In this document: piece by piece, positions 36,306-45,171 of the stretch | Numbering within the stretch: position 1 is the stretch's first letter | Layout: each line of letters begins with the position of its first letter | Source of the DNA: Streptomyces sp. GQFP | Lineage (GTDB): Bacteria > Actinomycetota > Actinomycetes > Streptomycetales > Streptomycetaceae | Reading direction: 5' to 3' | Assembly (NCBI RefSeq): GCF_021545335.1 | Contig: NZ_CP089312.1 | Coordinates: 2,418,001 to 2,482,000 of the forward strand | Length of the DNA: 64,000 nucleotides | Translations under genes and position numbers: made by a program | The notes under the pieces: generated by a model | Seen by the model: only the letters and a program-made list of their open reading frames with translations | The model's database searches: none | What the model was told of the DNA's origin: nothing

Positions 36306-36563
36306 GCGTGGGGTCCCCTCGTTCGTGCGTTCCCGTCATGCTACGGCCCGGGATCACAGGGCGACGGGGGACCTCGGCATCCCCTCCCGCCACTCCCCTG
36401 CCCGCCAGTCGCCGCGCCCGCTCCCGCTCCCGCCCCTGGACGAAATCCCGTGGGCCTCTCCCCACGGACCCGGCCTACGATGATCCCCGAGTCATCGATC
36501 AGCCGATCACCCGCGCCCCGCCGACCGTCGCATGTCCGGGGCGCCGTTCCCGGGGAGGAACCC

Positions 36564-37628
36564 TTGACCGACAACCACCAGCGTGCCGCGGCGGACGTCC
36601 AGGACCCGCACGCCTTCATCGCCGGGCTGCCCAAGGCCGAACTGCACGTCCATCACGTCGGCTCCGCCTCCCCGAGGATCGTGTCGGAGCTGGCCGCGCG
36701 CCATCCCGACTCCAAGGTCCCCACCGACCTCGAAGCCCTGGCCGACTACTTCACGTTCACGGACTTCGCCCACTTCATCCAGGTGTACCTGTCCGTCGTG
36801 GACCTCATCCGGACCCCGGAGGACGTGCGGCTGCTGACCTACGAGGTGGCCCGCGACCTGGCCCGCCAGCAGGTCCGGTACGCCGAGCTGACCATCACCC
36901 CGTTCTCCTCGACCCGCCGCGGTATCGACGAGCGCGCCTTCATGGACGCGATCGAGGACGCCCGGAAGTCGGCCGAGGCCGAGTTCGGGACCGTACTGCG
37001 CTGGTGCTTCGACATCCCGGGCGAGGCCGGGCTCGACGCGGCCGAGGAGACCGTACGGCTCGCCACCGACGACCGGCTGCGCCCGGAGGGGCTGGTCTCG
37101 TTCGGGCTCGGCGGGCCCGAGATCGGCGTACCGAGGCCGCAGTTCAAGCCGTACTTCGACCGGGCGATCGCCGCCGGACTGCGCTCGGTTCCGCACGCGG
37201 GCGAGACCACCGGGCCGGAGACCGTCTGGGACGCGCTGAACCATCTGCGCGCAGAACGAATCGGGCACGGTACGAGTTCCGCTCAGGACGCCGAACTGCT
37301 CGCGCACCTCGCCGAGCAGCGCATCGCCCTGGAGGTCTGCCCGACCTCCAACATCGCCACGCGCGCGGTCCGTACGCTCGACGAGCACCCGATCAAGGAG
37401 TTCGTGCGGGCCGGGGTCCTCGTGACGATCAACTCCGACGACCCGCCGATGTTCGGCACCGACCTCAACAACGAGTACGCGGTCGCCGGGCGGCTGCTCG
37501 ACCTCGACGAATGGGGTCTCGCGGACCTCGCCAAGAACGCCGTCGAGGCCTCCTTCCTCGACCCGGCGGGCAAGGCCGCGCTGGCCGCCGAGATCGACAC
37601 GTACACCTCGGCGTGGCTCGCCCGCTGA
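36564..37628 (+). CDS. Adenosine deaminase-family enzyme, possibly aminodeoxyfutalosine deaminase
   Basis: 354 aa from TTG 36564, chosen because GGGAGGAA lies a few bases before it and earlier codons read into intergenic DNA. The metal-binding HxH is H28-V-H30 in KAELHVHHVGS. The other active-site motifs are HAGE and the INSDDPPMFG region. The HVHHVGS version (instead of HLHLEG) is what I recall from the Streptomyces proteins shown to deaminate 6-aminodeoxyfutalosine in the futalosine route to menaquinone. If so, the gene belongs to menaquinone synthesis, not purine salvage. I see no other mqn genes in this window. Confidence 0.85.
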   Translation: MTDNHQRAAADVQDPHAFIAGLPKAELHVHHVGSASPRIVSELAARHPDSKVPTDLEALADYFTFTDFAHFIQVYLSVVDLIRTPEDVRLLTYEVARDLARQQVRYAELTITPFSSTRRGIDERAFMDAIEDARKSAEAEFGTVLRWCFDIPGEAGLDAAEETVRLATDDRLRPEGLVSFGLGGPEIGVPRPQFKPYFDRAIAAGLRSVPHAGETTGPETVWDALNHLRAERIGHGTSSAQDAELLAHLAEQRIALEVCPTSNIATRAVRTLDEHPIKEFVRAGVLVTINSDDPPMFGTDLNNEYAVAGRLLDLDEWGLADLAKNAVEASFLDPAGKAALAAEIDTYTSAWLAR

Positions 37629-37674
37629 GGAACACCGGGGACCATCACGGGCCCCGTCCCAGCACAATGGACCC

Positions 37675-38358
37675 ATGCAGAACGTGACCGCCGTGGCCCA
37701 TCGCGGCGACCCCTACCGCTTCCGTGAGAACACCATCGACTCGCTGCGTTCCGCGCTCGACCAGGGCGCGGACGCGGTCGAGTTCGACGTACGGCTGACC
37801 CGTGACGGCGTACCCGTGCTGCTGCACGACGCGACGCTGAAGCGGCTGTGGGAGCAGGACCGGCCGCTGACCGCGCTGTCGGCGGCCGAGGTGCACGGGC
37901 TGACGGAGGGCGGGGTGCCGACGCTCGCGGAGGCGCTGGCCGTGACCGAGGGCAGCCGGGTGATGATCGATCTGCCCGGGTCGCCCGATGTGCGGGCGGT
38001 ACGGCGGGTGGTGGACGTGGTCCGGGAGTGCGCGGCGGAGGACCGCGCGTACTACTGCGCGGACGCCCCGGCGATGCTCGCCGTCCGCGCGGCCGACCCG
38101 TCCGCCGAGATCGCCCTGACCTGGAAGACCCTCGCACCGCCGCGCCCGGCCCTGCTGGCCGCGGTGCGCCCGCGCTGGCTCAACTACCGCTTCGCCCTCG
38201 TCGACCGGAGCCTCACGGCACGGGTGCACCGGGACGGCTATCTGCTGTCGGTGTGGACCCCGGACACCCGCCGTTCCATGCGGCGACTGCTCGACGTGGG
38301 CGTCGACTCGATCACCACGAACCGCATCGCCGCGTTGTGCGCGCTGCGCAAGGGGTGA
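37675..38358 (+). CDS. Glycerophosphodiester phosphodiesterase
   Basis: 227 aa from ATG 37675. It has the GDPD pattern AHRGDPYRFRENT, the metal-binding VEFDVRLTRDG, and PVLLHDATLKR, all near the N-terminus as expected. The end has LSVWTPDTRRSMRRLLDVGVD, the usual closing strand. It cleaves deacylated phospholipids to glycerol-3-phosphate and an alcohol. No signal peptide is seen, so it is cytoplasmic. It starts 46 bases after the deaminase gene and may be co-transcribed. Confidence 0.9.
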   Translation: MQNVTAVAHRGDPYRFRENTIDSLRSALDQGADAVEFDVRLTRDGVPVLLHDATLKRLWEQDRPLTALSAAEVHGLTEGGVPTLAEALAVTEGSRVMIDLPGSPDVRAVRRVVDVVRECAAEDRAYYCADAPAMLAVRAADPSAEIALTWKTLAPPRPALLAAVRPRWLNYRFALVDRSLTARVHRDGYLLSVWTPDTRRSMRRLLDVGVDSITTNRIAALCALRKG

Positions 38359-38374
38359 TGGAGCCTCCGACGGG

Positions 38375-39034
38375 TCAGGTGCGCCGACCCGCGAACTCCC
38401 GTGGCGGCGCGATCGCCTGAGCGTCGGCCCCCTCCCCCACCCACAGCCCGATCAGCAGCGCCGCCGTCGCCTCCAACAGGGCCGCCCGGTCCAGGCTTCC
38501 GGCGTTCAGCGGCTCGCAGCCCAGGTCGCGGACGAGTTGTCGTACGACGGACAGCGCGTGTTCGTCGTCGCCGCACAGGGGGACGGCGAGCGGGCGGCCG
38601 TCGAAGGCCGGCGGGGTCAGGCGCCAGACGTCCTCGTGGCAGAGGTTGAAGGCCTTGACCACATGGGCGGCGGGGGCGGCCGACGCCACGCGCCGGGCTG
38701 CTGAGGGGCCGCCGGCCGTCAGCAGGGCGAAGCCCGGCCCCACTGGGTTGGTGCAGTCGATCACCACCCGTCCGCGCAGCGGGACTTCGAGCGCGGCGAC
38801 CGTCTCCGCCGCCACCGGGTAGGGCAGCGCGAGGAGTACGGCGTCGGTGTCGTGTTCCGCCGCTTCCCGCAGGCCACCGCTGCCGACGGCCCCGATGCGG
38901 TGCGCCAGGTCCGCCGCGCGTCCGGCGTTCCGGCCGCCGACGAAGACCTCGTGACCGGCCCGCGCCCACTGGGCGCCCAGGGCGTCCGCCATTCCCCCCG
39001 TACCGAGGATTCCCACTCGCCTTCTCGTTCTCAT
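38375..39034 (-). CDS. NADP oxidoreductase, F420-dependent (NpdG-like)
   Basis: 219 aa from ATG 39034; the longer frame above this point lies inside the HxlR gene. The Rossmann start RRVGILGTGGMADALGAQWARAG and later DAVLLALPYPVAAETV and VVIDCTNPVG match the F420-NADP oxidoreductase/YrrN-like group. It diverges from an HxlR-family gene with 40 bases between start codons, so HxlR probably controls it. The cofactor F420 is inferred from the family only. Confidence 0.85.
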   Translation of the reverse strand: MRTRRRVGILGTGGMADALGAQWARAGHEVFVGGRNAGRAADLAHRIGAVGSGGLREAAEHDTDAVLLALPYPVAAETVAALEVPLRGRVVIDCTNPVGPGFALLTAGGPSAARRVASAAPAAHVVKAFNLCHEDVWRLTPPAFDGRPLAVPLCGDDEHALSVVRQLVRDLGCEPLNAGSLDRAALLEATAALLIGLWVGEGADAQAIAPPREFAGRRT

Positions 39035-39074
39035 GTCGCTGACGGTAGAAGGCCGTTGGGGCACCATTCGGTAC

Positions 39075-39446
39075 GTGACCACGGACACCGAACCGCCCTT
39101 CCCCTTCCTCGCCGACTGCCGCGCGCGACTCGCCTTCGATCTGCTCGGCAACACCTGGAACGCGGTGGTGGTGTGGGCGCTGCGCCAAGGGCCCGTGCGC
39201 CACGGGGAGTTGAAGGACCGGATCGGCGGCATCAGCCAGAAGGTGCTGACCGAGACGCTGCGGCGACTGGAGTTCAACGGGCTCGTCCGACGGCGGGCGT
39301 ACGGCGGCTCGCCACCGCGCGTGGAGTACGAACTCACCGATCTGGGGCGGTCGTTGCTCGCCCCGGTCGAGGCCTTCGGCGTGTGGGCCTTCGAGCACGG
39401 TGACGAGGTCATGGAGGCGCAGGAGAACTACACGCGGGACGCCTGA
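39075..39446 (+). CDS. HxlR-family winged-helix regulator
   Basis: 123 aa from GTG 39075; the ATG at 39033 would overlap the start of the divergent reductase gene and is less likely. It has the HxlR winged helix: RHGELKDRIGGISQKVLTETLRRLEFNG, split by position, with the wing YGGSPPRVEYELTDLG. HxlR proteins sense electrophiles or redox change, often through cysteines. Here only C16 near the N-terminus is available. It overlaps the end of the sigma-factor gene by 19 bases tail to tail. Confidence 0.88.
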   Translation: MTTDTEPPFPFLADCRARLAFDLLGNTWNAVVVWALRQGPVRHGELKDRIGGISQKVLTETLRRLEFNGLVRRRAYGGSPPRVEYELTDLGRSLLAPVEAFGVWAFEHGDEVMEAQENYTRDA

Positions 39447-41101
39447 GCGACGGTCGCCGGATCGGCCGGGGTGGCGCGGGTGACGTACTGCGGAACAGGG
39501 GTGTCGTCCTTGCCGGTGTCGCGGACGAGGCCGTAGCGGGTGACGCCCTCGGGGGGTCCGCTGGTCACGTCCTCCTCCACCTTGTCCCAGGTCGTGGGGA
39601 AGACGTTGAGGCCGTAGTCGGCGCCGCGTTCGTTGACGGTGAGGGTGACACTGCCGTCGACGTAGAAGTACTCGTTCTGCCACATCTGCTGGGTGCCGGC
39701 GGGCAGGACGGTGTAGCCGGTGGTCGCGTTGCCCATGCCGGTCGCGGTGGTGTCGGTGGTGCTGACGCTGTCGTCCATGCGGCGCCCGCCGCCCGAGGCG
39801 ACGTGGAAGAGCTTGCCCTTCAGGGCGGTCCAGGCCGGCATGGCGAGGCTGCCTGACCGGGTCTGCGGCGTGATCTGCCAGCGGACGAGGACGTAGCCCT
39901 TGCCGGTGAGCGTCACGCTGTCCCCGCGGTGGTTCATGGTGGCGTGCGCGCCGCCGGTGCTGTTGATCCCGGTCTCGGTCCGGTGCGGGAGGGCGGCGGG
40001 GCGGGCGTTCGGGTCGGGGGCCGTGTCGACGGCATCCACGACCGTGCCGTACACGTCGGTCTTCGGCCGGGTCGCCGACGGGGACGGGGAAGGAGAGGGG
40101 GATGCCGACGGGGACCGGGGCGGGAAGGTGGTGGGGGCGTCGGGCGACTGGGCGCGAGCCGTGGGGGCCGCGATGGCCGGCGGCGGGTCCTCCGGGGCCT
40201 GCGTCACGACGTACGCGCCGCCCGCGACGATCGTCGCCCCGGCGCTCAGGGCGACGGCCGGCTTGGCCAGGGCGCCGAGCACCTTGCCCGACCAGCCGAC
40301 GGAAGCGGCGGCGGTGGCCGCCGCGGCCGTCTTGCCGCCGAAGGCCAGCGACAGGGTGAAGCCGACGGGCAGCGGGACGAGCGCGATGCCGACCAGGAGC
40401 CGTTCCGCCGGTACGACGACCGCCTCGCCGGGGCTCGCGCAGTACGCGCACCCCCTGAGGTGCCGGGCCAGCCGCTTGCGCCAGACGGAGTCCGGGTCGC
40501 CGTCCCAGCGGGCGGTCAGTTCGCGCAGGTCGGGGCAGGCGCCGTCGAGCGCCCGTACGATTCCGCGCGAGGCCTCCAGGCGCTCCTTCATCCGCTGGAC
40601 GCGGACGGCGGCGTGCTGCCGGCTGATGCCGACGGCCGCCGCCAGCTCCCGCCGGGTGAGTTCGCCCGCGACCTCCAGCCACCACAGCGACAGCAGCTGC
40701 CGGTCCTCGTCGTCGAGCCAGCGCACCGCCTCCGCGACCTCGCGCCGCTGCCCCTCCAACTGGAGCCGGAGCACGGTGAGTTCGGCGAAGTCGGCGGCTC
40801 CGCCGGCGGTCTCGTCGCGCAGGGTGTCGGTCGTACGGCGGCGGGCGCGGTCCCGGATCTGGCGCATCGCGATGGCGACGAGCCATGACCGGAAGCTGTC
40901 CGGGTCGCGCAGTGAGCCCAGGTTGTCGACGGCCCGGAGCATGGTCTCCTGCACGACGTCGTCGACGTCCGCGTGACCGTTCAAGGCCCGGCCGACGATG
41001 TTGTAGACCAGCGGCAGCCAGCCCGCGACCAGCTCGTCCAGCGCCCGCCGGTCACCGGCCTGCGCCGCAGCAATGGTGGAACTCCACTGGCGCCCGTCCA
41101 C
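39428..41101 (-). CDS. ECF sigma factor fused to a zinc-finger, membrane and extracellular module
   Basis: 557 aa from GTG 41101, with AAGGG five bases before it. Residues 8-80 are sigma region 2 (HADVDDVVQETMLRAVDNL). Region 4 lies near 125-180 (TRRELAAAVGISRQHAAVRV). Next comes an H-x-x-x-C-x-x-C finger (RHLRGCAYC), as in zinc-binding anti-sigma factors. Two hydrophobic stretches (LLVGIALVPLPVGFTLSLAF and AVALSAGATIVAGGAYVV) are followed by a Ser/Pro linker (SPSPSPSPSAT) and a beta-rich C-terminal domain of about 190 aa. This is sigma factor, anti-sigma and sensor in one chain. No separate anti-sigma gene is next to it. How it is released is unknown. Confidence 0.87.
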   Translation of the reverse strand: MDGRQWSSTIAAAQAGDRRALDELVAGWLPLVYNIVGRALNGHADVDDVVQETMLRAVDNLGSLRDPDSFRSWLVAIAMRQIRDRARRRTTDTLRDETAGGAADFAELTVLRLQLEGQRREVAEAVRWLDDEDRQLLSLWWLEVAGELTRRELAAAVGISRQHAAVRVQRMKERLEASRGIVRALDGACPDLRELTARWDGDPDSVWRKRLARHLRGCAYCASPGEAVVVPAERLLVGIALVPLPVGFTLSLAFGGKTAAAATAAASVGWSGKVLGALAKPAVALSAGATIVAGGAYVVTQAPEDPPPAIAAPTARAQSPDAPTTFPPRSPSASPSPSPSPSATRPKTDVYGTVVDAVDTAPDPNARPAALPHRTETGINSTGGAHATMNHRGDSVTLTGKGYVLVRWQITPQTRSGSLAMPAWTALKGKLFHVASGGGRRMDDSVSTTDTTATGMGNATTGYTVLPAGTQQMWQNEYFYVDGSVTLTVNERGADYGLNVFPTTWDKVEEDVTSGPPEGVTRYGLVRDTGKDDTPVPQYVTRATPADPATVAQASRV

Positions 41102-41194
41102 GAAAGCCCTTTCTCGTACGTCTGTGCACCTTACGTCGCCCTGTTGCACACCGGCCCCCGCCCCAGTCACACACCGGGTCGCCCTTGGAGACGG

Positions 41195-41225
41195 ATCGGG
41201 GGCACCCCCGATAACAGTTTTTCCT
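41195..41225 (+). other. Hairpin followed by T-tract in a divergent intergenic region
   Basis: An 8-bp stem (ATCGGGGG/CCCCCGAT, 41195-41212) with a 2-base loop is followed after five bases by TTTTTCC. It lies between the divergent sigma-factor and serine-hydrolase genes (41102-41403), where no plus-strand gene needs a terminator. It could end a small RNA or be an upstream attenuator. Nothing else stands out in this 302-bp gap. Confidence 0.4.
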
Positions 41226-41403
41226 CCCCCGCATGCCTGCCAGGACACGACCCCTAGGTGCGATCCCTGACAACTCTCATCCGCGGTAACCCAGTTGGCC
41301 TCGGGCCGACACCAGGGTCGACGTCATCCTCGGTGACGATCCGCGCCACCCCGCATGGATCAAGGATGTGAACATCGACACCAGCCGCCTCCAGGAGCAG
41401 CCG

Positions 41404-42600
41404 ATGACCACCCGCACCCGCACTCGCACACGCACACGCACACGCACCGCCTTACGCACCACGGCTCTCGCCACCGCCCTCACCCTCGCCCTGGCGGCCG
41501 GCCCGCTGGCCGCACCCGCGCTCGCCGACTCCGCCCCGGCGACCGCGACCGCGCAGGTCGCGGGCCCCGACGCCAAGGCTCTGCAGGCCGCGATCGCCGG
41601 ACTGCCGAACGCGGACGCGACCGCCGCGCTCGTACGGGTAGGCGGCAAGGGCCCGGACTGGCACGGCAGCGCGGGGGTGCACGACCTCGCGAGCGGGCGC
41701 CCGGCGGACCCCGACGGGCGTTTCCGGGCCGGTTCGACGACCAAGGTGGTCACGGCGGCGGTCGTGCTGCAGCTCGCGGCGGAGGGTGATGTGGACCTCG
41801 GCCGGCCGGCCCGGCACTATCTGCCGGAGCTGATCCCGGCCACGTACAAGGACGTGACCGTGCGCCAACTGCTCAACCACACCAGCGGAATTCCGGTCCC
41901 CGACCTCCCCGGCGACACCTTCGAGGAGGTGTACGCGCACCGCTTTGACATCCATACGGCTCGCGAGATGGTCGCCTCTGCCACCGCGAAGGAGCCCGAG
42001 TTCGCGCCGGGCACCGGGCAGCACTACCTGAACATCGGCTATACCGTCCTTGAGGTGCTGATAGAGCGGGTCACCGGGCACTCGTACGAGCGGGAGGCGG
42101 CCCGCCGCATCTTCGGCCCGCTGGGGATGCGGGACACGTACCTCCCGGGCACCGACCCGGAGATCAGAGGTCCGCACAACCACGGCTACCAGGCCGTGCC
42201 GCGCGCGGACGGGACGACGAAGCTGCGCGACGTCACGGTGTGGGGTACCACGGACACCGGAGCGGCGGGGGCCATGATCTCCACGACGGCGGATCTGGAG
42301 CGGCTGCTGACCGCCCTGTTCCGCGGCCAGGTCGTACCCGAGCCTCAGCTGACGGAGATGTTCACCGTGCCCGCCGATGTCCCCGGGGCCACCATGAGCG
42401 CGGGCCTCCAACGGCACGTCACCGACGACGGCACGGAGTTGTGGGGCAAGTCGGGCGGCCGCTGGGGCTACAACACGATAGTCATCGGCACCCGCGATCT
42501 GTCCCGCACCCTCGTCTACTCGGTCAACTCGACCGACGCCAAGGGCTACGCCATGAATCCGGTCGCCGCACGCATCATCGAGGCGACGTTCAGACGGTGA
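41404..42600 (+). CDS. Secreted serine hydrolase, class C beta-lactamase/DD-peptidase family
   Basis: 398 aa from ATG 41404, which has GGAGCAGCCG before it; the GTG at 41368 would add 12 residues. The N-terminus is an odd RTRTRTRTRT run coded by tandem CGCACA-like repeats, then a Sec signal (ALATALTLALAAGPLAAPALA). The active-site S-x-x-K is in RAGSTTKVV and the Y-x-N in HYLNIGYTV; a KSGGRWGY stretch matches the KTG-like box. These enzymes hydrolyse peptidoglycan D-Ala peptides, esters or beta-lactams. It probably acts on the cell wall or in the medium. Confidence 0.9.
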   Translation: MTTRTRTRTRTRTRTALRTTALATALTLALAAGPLAAPALADSAPATATAQVAGPDAKALQAAIAGLPNADATAALVRVGGKGPDWHGSAGVHDLASGRPADPDGRFRAGSTTKVVTAAVVLQLAAEGDVDLGRPARHYLPELIPATYKDVTVRQLLNHTSGIPVPDLPGDTFEEVYAHRFDIHTAREMVASATAKEPEFAPGTGQHYLNIGYTVLEVLIERVTGHSYEREAARRIFGPLGMRDTYLPGTDPEIRGPHNHGYQAVPRADGTTKLRDVTVWGTTDTGAAGAMISTTADLERLLTALFRGQVVPEPQLTEMFTVPADVPGATMSAGLQRHVTDDGTELWGKSGGRWGYNTIVIGTRDLSRTLVYSVNSTDAKGYAMNPVAARIIEATFRR

Positions 42601-43117
42601 CGGCCGCGGCGGCTGGATGCGCGGGACTGAGCGCCTCCAGCCGCTTGATTCGCTTCCGTACGGCGTACAGCGGGATCACTCCGAACACCCCGAACGAGAT
42701 GTCGATGACCGTCCACCAGAAGGGAATTCCCCGGATCGGCCCGCAGATCAGCGCGAGCGGAACGATCCCGGCGCAGGCGATCATCCCGAACTCGACGACC
42801 CAGATGTTGCGTACGGGGTCGCGGTAGGGCCCGTAGAAGGCGACCGCGATGACGAGGTGGGCGAAGGCGAGCCAGTCCGTGCCGTAGAGGACGAACGGGT
42901 AGCGCTCATCGGTGGCGTCGAGACCGTCACGGACGCGCGCGACCCAGTCCATCAGCCCCGGCAGCCGCTCGGGGACGGACAGGGCCCGCAACAGGCTCTC
43001 GGTCCAGCGCAGTTCGTGCACGAGGGGGAAGGCGGTGGCGCCGCTGAGCACCAGACAGACGACGAAGAGGACCAACCAGACGCGGATGCCCTTGAGAAGG
43101 GCGGCTCTGTCGCTCAT
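42590..43117 (-). CDS. Small conserved membrane protein
   Basis: 175 aa from ATG 43117. Four membrane segments are likely: VWLVLFVVCLVLSGATAFP, YGTDWLAFAHLVIAVAFYG, GMIACAGIVPLALICG and a segment near WWTVIDISFGVFGVIPLYAV. It ends KRIKRLEALSPAHP. No family is recognised. It overlaps the end of the serine hydrolase gene by 11 bases tail to tail and starts 126 bases beyond the TetR remnant, to which it may once have been linked. Confidence 0.8.
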   Translation of the reverse strand: MSDRAALLKGIRVWLVLFVVCLVLSGATAFPLVHELRWTESLLRALSVPERLPGLMDWVARVRDGLDATDERYPFVLYGTDWLAFAHLVIAVAFYGPYRDPVRNIWVVEFGMIACAGIVPLALICGPIRGIPFWWTVIDISFGVFGVIPLYAVRKRIKRLEALSPAHPAAAAVTV

Positions 43118-43243
43118 GGAGGCAGCATACGCTTGAGTTGAACACGTTCAAAAGAGCTGCCGCCGTGCGAGTGGGCGCCGCTTGACCTTGACCCGGCCCT
43201 CCCGCACCGGCGCACGACGCCACCCAGGGGCTGCCGTCCAGAT

Positions 43244-43792
43244 CACGCCGACGGCGGCGTGAGCGCCGCGAAGGCCTCGTCGAGGAGGGCGTCGAGGTCG
43301 GGGGCGCCGTCGGAGGAGGTCCAGTGGCTGACGGCGATGTTCAGGGCGTCCACCGCGGCGGCGGCCCGCACCAAGCGGGCCCAGTGCCGTGGGCCCGGAC
43401 GAGCCGGCACGCTCGGCGAGAGCCGCGGCGATGGCGGGCCGCCAGCCGGCCTGCTTCTCCTGGCTGCGGGCGCACAGCGAGGGCGTATCCATGATCAGAC
43501 GGGACATCACCAGAGCGCCGGCCGGATCCTGGCGATGGGGCTCCACGATGACGCCGAGCGCGTGCCGCAGCGCCGTCCAGTCGTAGCGCAGGAAGGTGGA
43601 GCGGGACACGCCGGCGGCAGCAGCCAGGTCATTGACGGTGACCTTGCCGAACCCCTCGGACCGGAACAGCTCGAAGACCACCTGGGCCAACTCCGCGGTG
43701 ATCCCCGTGCGCTTCTCGAACCCCTCCAACGTGGGCCGCCGTGTGGTGTCCTCGTCGTCCGTGTCGAGACAGATCGACTCCGGCCCGCTCAC
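43244..43792 (-). pseudogene. TetR-family regulator gene, decayed
   Basis: The N-terminus is a normal TetR DNA-binding domain from ATG 43792 (VNDLAAAAGVSRSTFLRY). Directly after FLRY the protein jumps to DWTALRHALGVI, so about 20-30 residues normally found there (the FGTKEDAV-like helix and linker) are missing. Near 43395 an extra C in GGGCCC shifts the frame: the other frame continues HWARLVRAAAAVDALNIAV and ends at TGA 43244. The open frame that runs on to 43148 is arginine-rich and not real. Both changes suggest a non-functional gene. Confidence 0.7.
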
Positions 43793-43888
43793 CTAGGGCC
43801 ACGTAAGCAGCGGGCACGCCACGCCCGGCGAGGGGCACGGACAGACAGGGCACTGGCGCCCAGGCAGCATGCACCTCCGCACGCACAA

Positions 43889-43927
43889 GCGCCCCATAGG
43901 GGCGCGGGGAACTGCGCGACAAGCCAC
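43889..43927 (-). terminator. Dispersed hairpin repeat, family A copy 4 (probable terminator)
   Basis: The core GCGCCCC-ATA-GGGGCGC and CGGGGAACTGCGCGACAAG are present. It begins 41 bases after the histidine-kinase stop codon on the minus strand. Confidence 0.7.
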
Positions 43928-43968
43928 AGCAGGCCCGCGCCCTCCCCACAACCCCGCACCCCTCCCCC

Positions 43969-45171
43969 TCAGGAGCCCTGCGTCAACCGAGCCGCCGCAG
44001 GCAACCTCACCTCCACCCCCAACCCACCCCCCTCCCGGGCCCAAGCCACCACCCCACCCCCATGCGCGGCAGCAACAGCAGCCACGATCGACAGCCCCAG
44101 GCCGAGCCCCGTCACCCCGGCCCCCCGAACCCGCACCCGCGCCCCACCCAACCGCCGGAACGGCTGAAACAACCCCCGCACCTCATCCGCCCCGATCACC
44201 GCCCCACTGTTCTCGATCCGCAGAACCGGCCACCCCCCATCGACCCCCGTCCACACCCGCACCCAACTCCCCTCCCCCTCGGGCAAGTTGTGCCGAACAG
44301 CGTTGTCGGCGAGGTTGACCACCAGCCGTTCGATCAGCTGCGGATCCCCCAGCAGCGGCGCCGGCCCCAACTCCGCCTCCACACACGGACGTCCACCACC
44401 CCCCTCTGGCAACCGCCCCCGCACAACCTCCGCCAGATCCACGAACTCCCGCCGCTCCAGCCCCTGTTGGCTGCGCGCCAGCGTGAGCAGCGCGTCGATG
44501 AGCCGTTCCTGCTCCCGGCCCGCCGCACGCACCCGTACGCAGGTGGCCCGGAGGGTCCCGGCGGACGCGTCGGGGTCGGCGAGCGCCACGTCGACAAGGG
44601 CCTGCTGCAGAGTGAGCGGAGTGCGCAACTCGTGCGAGGCGTTGGCGACGAACTGCTTCTGCGCCTCGAACGCCCCCTCCAGCCTGGCGAGTACGGCGTC
44701 GAAGGTGTCGGCCATCGCCTTCAGCTCGTCATCGGGACCGGGTACCGCGAGCCGCTCGTGGAGGTTGTCGGCGGAGATACGACGAGCCGCGGCCGTCATC
44801 GTCCGCAGCGGATCCAGCACCCGCCCGGCCATCAGCCAGCCCAGGGCCACCGACACCACGATCATCACGGCCAGCGCGATCCCCGACTCGATCAGCAACT
44901 GCTGCAACTGCTCGTCCCGTTGCACCGACAGCCGCTGCTGCACGTACTGGGCGACGAGCGGCGCGTCAGGGCCTTTGGGGATGCCTTGGGAGAACGTGTC
45001 CCGGCGCTCGGGACTCCCCACCCTCACCCCGGGCTCGGAGTTCGCCACCAGCACATACGTGAAGCTCAGCAGCACCGCCCCCGCGACCGCGAACAACGCG
45101 CTGTAGAGCAGGGTCAGCCGCCACCGGATACTGCGCGGCCCACGCAGCGCCACCCTCACGACGGACCTCAC
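43969..45171 (-). CDS. Two-component sensor histidine kinase
   Basis: 400 aa from GTG 45171, overlapping the response-regulator TGA as GTGA; the longer frame upstream lies inside that gene. There are two membrane segments (LTLLYSALFAVAGAVLLSF and IALAVMIVVSVALGWLMA) flanking a periplasmic loop of about 80 residues. A HAMP domain follows, then the H-box NASHELRTPLT, N-box NLADNAVRHN and G-box TGLGLGLSIV. It is a standard OmpR-partner kinase. The signal is unknown. Confidence 0.93.
   Translation of the reverse strand: MRSVVRVALRGPRSIRWRLTLLYSALFAVAGAVLLSFTYVLVANSEPGVRVGSPERRDTFSQGIPKGPDAPLVAQYVQQRLSVQRDEQLQQLLIESGIALAVMIVVSVALGWLMAGRVLDPLRTMTAAARRISADNLHERLAVPGPDDELKAMADTFDAVLARLEGAFEAQKQFVANASHELRTPLTLQQALVDVALADPDASAGTLRATCVRVRAAGREQERLIDALLTLARSQQGLERREFVDLAEVVRGRLPEGGGGRPCVEAELGPAPLLGDPQLIERLVVNLADNAVRHNLPEGEGSWVRVWTGVDGGWPVLRIENSGAVIGADEVRGLFQPFRRLGGARVRVRGAGVTGLGLGLSIVAAVAAAHGGGVVAWAREGGGLGVEVRLPAAARLTQGS

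Noticed and set aside
41404..41470. CGCACA-type tandem repeat as a separate element
   Set aside because: It codes in frame for the RTRTRT start of the serine hydrolase signal; treated as part of that gene.
43148..43243. C-terminal extension of the TetR frame
   Set aside because: Arginine-rich off-frame sequence after the frameshift near 43395.
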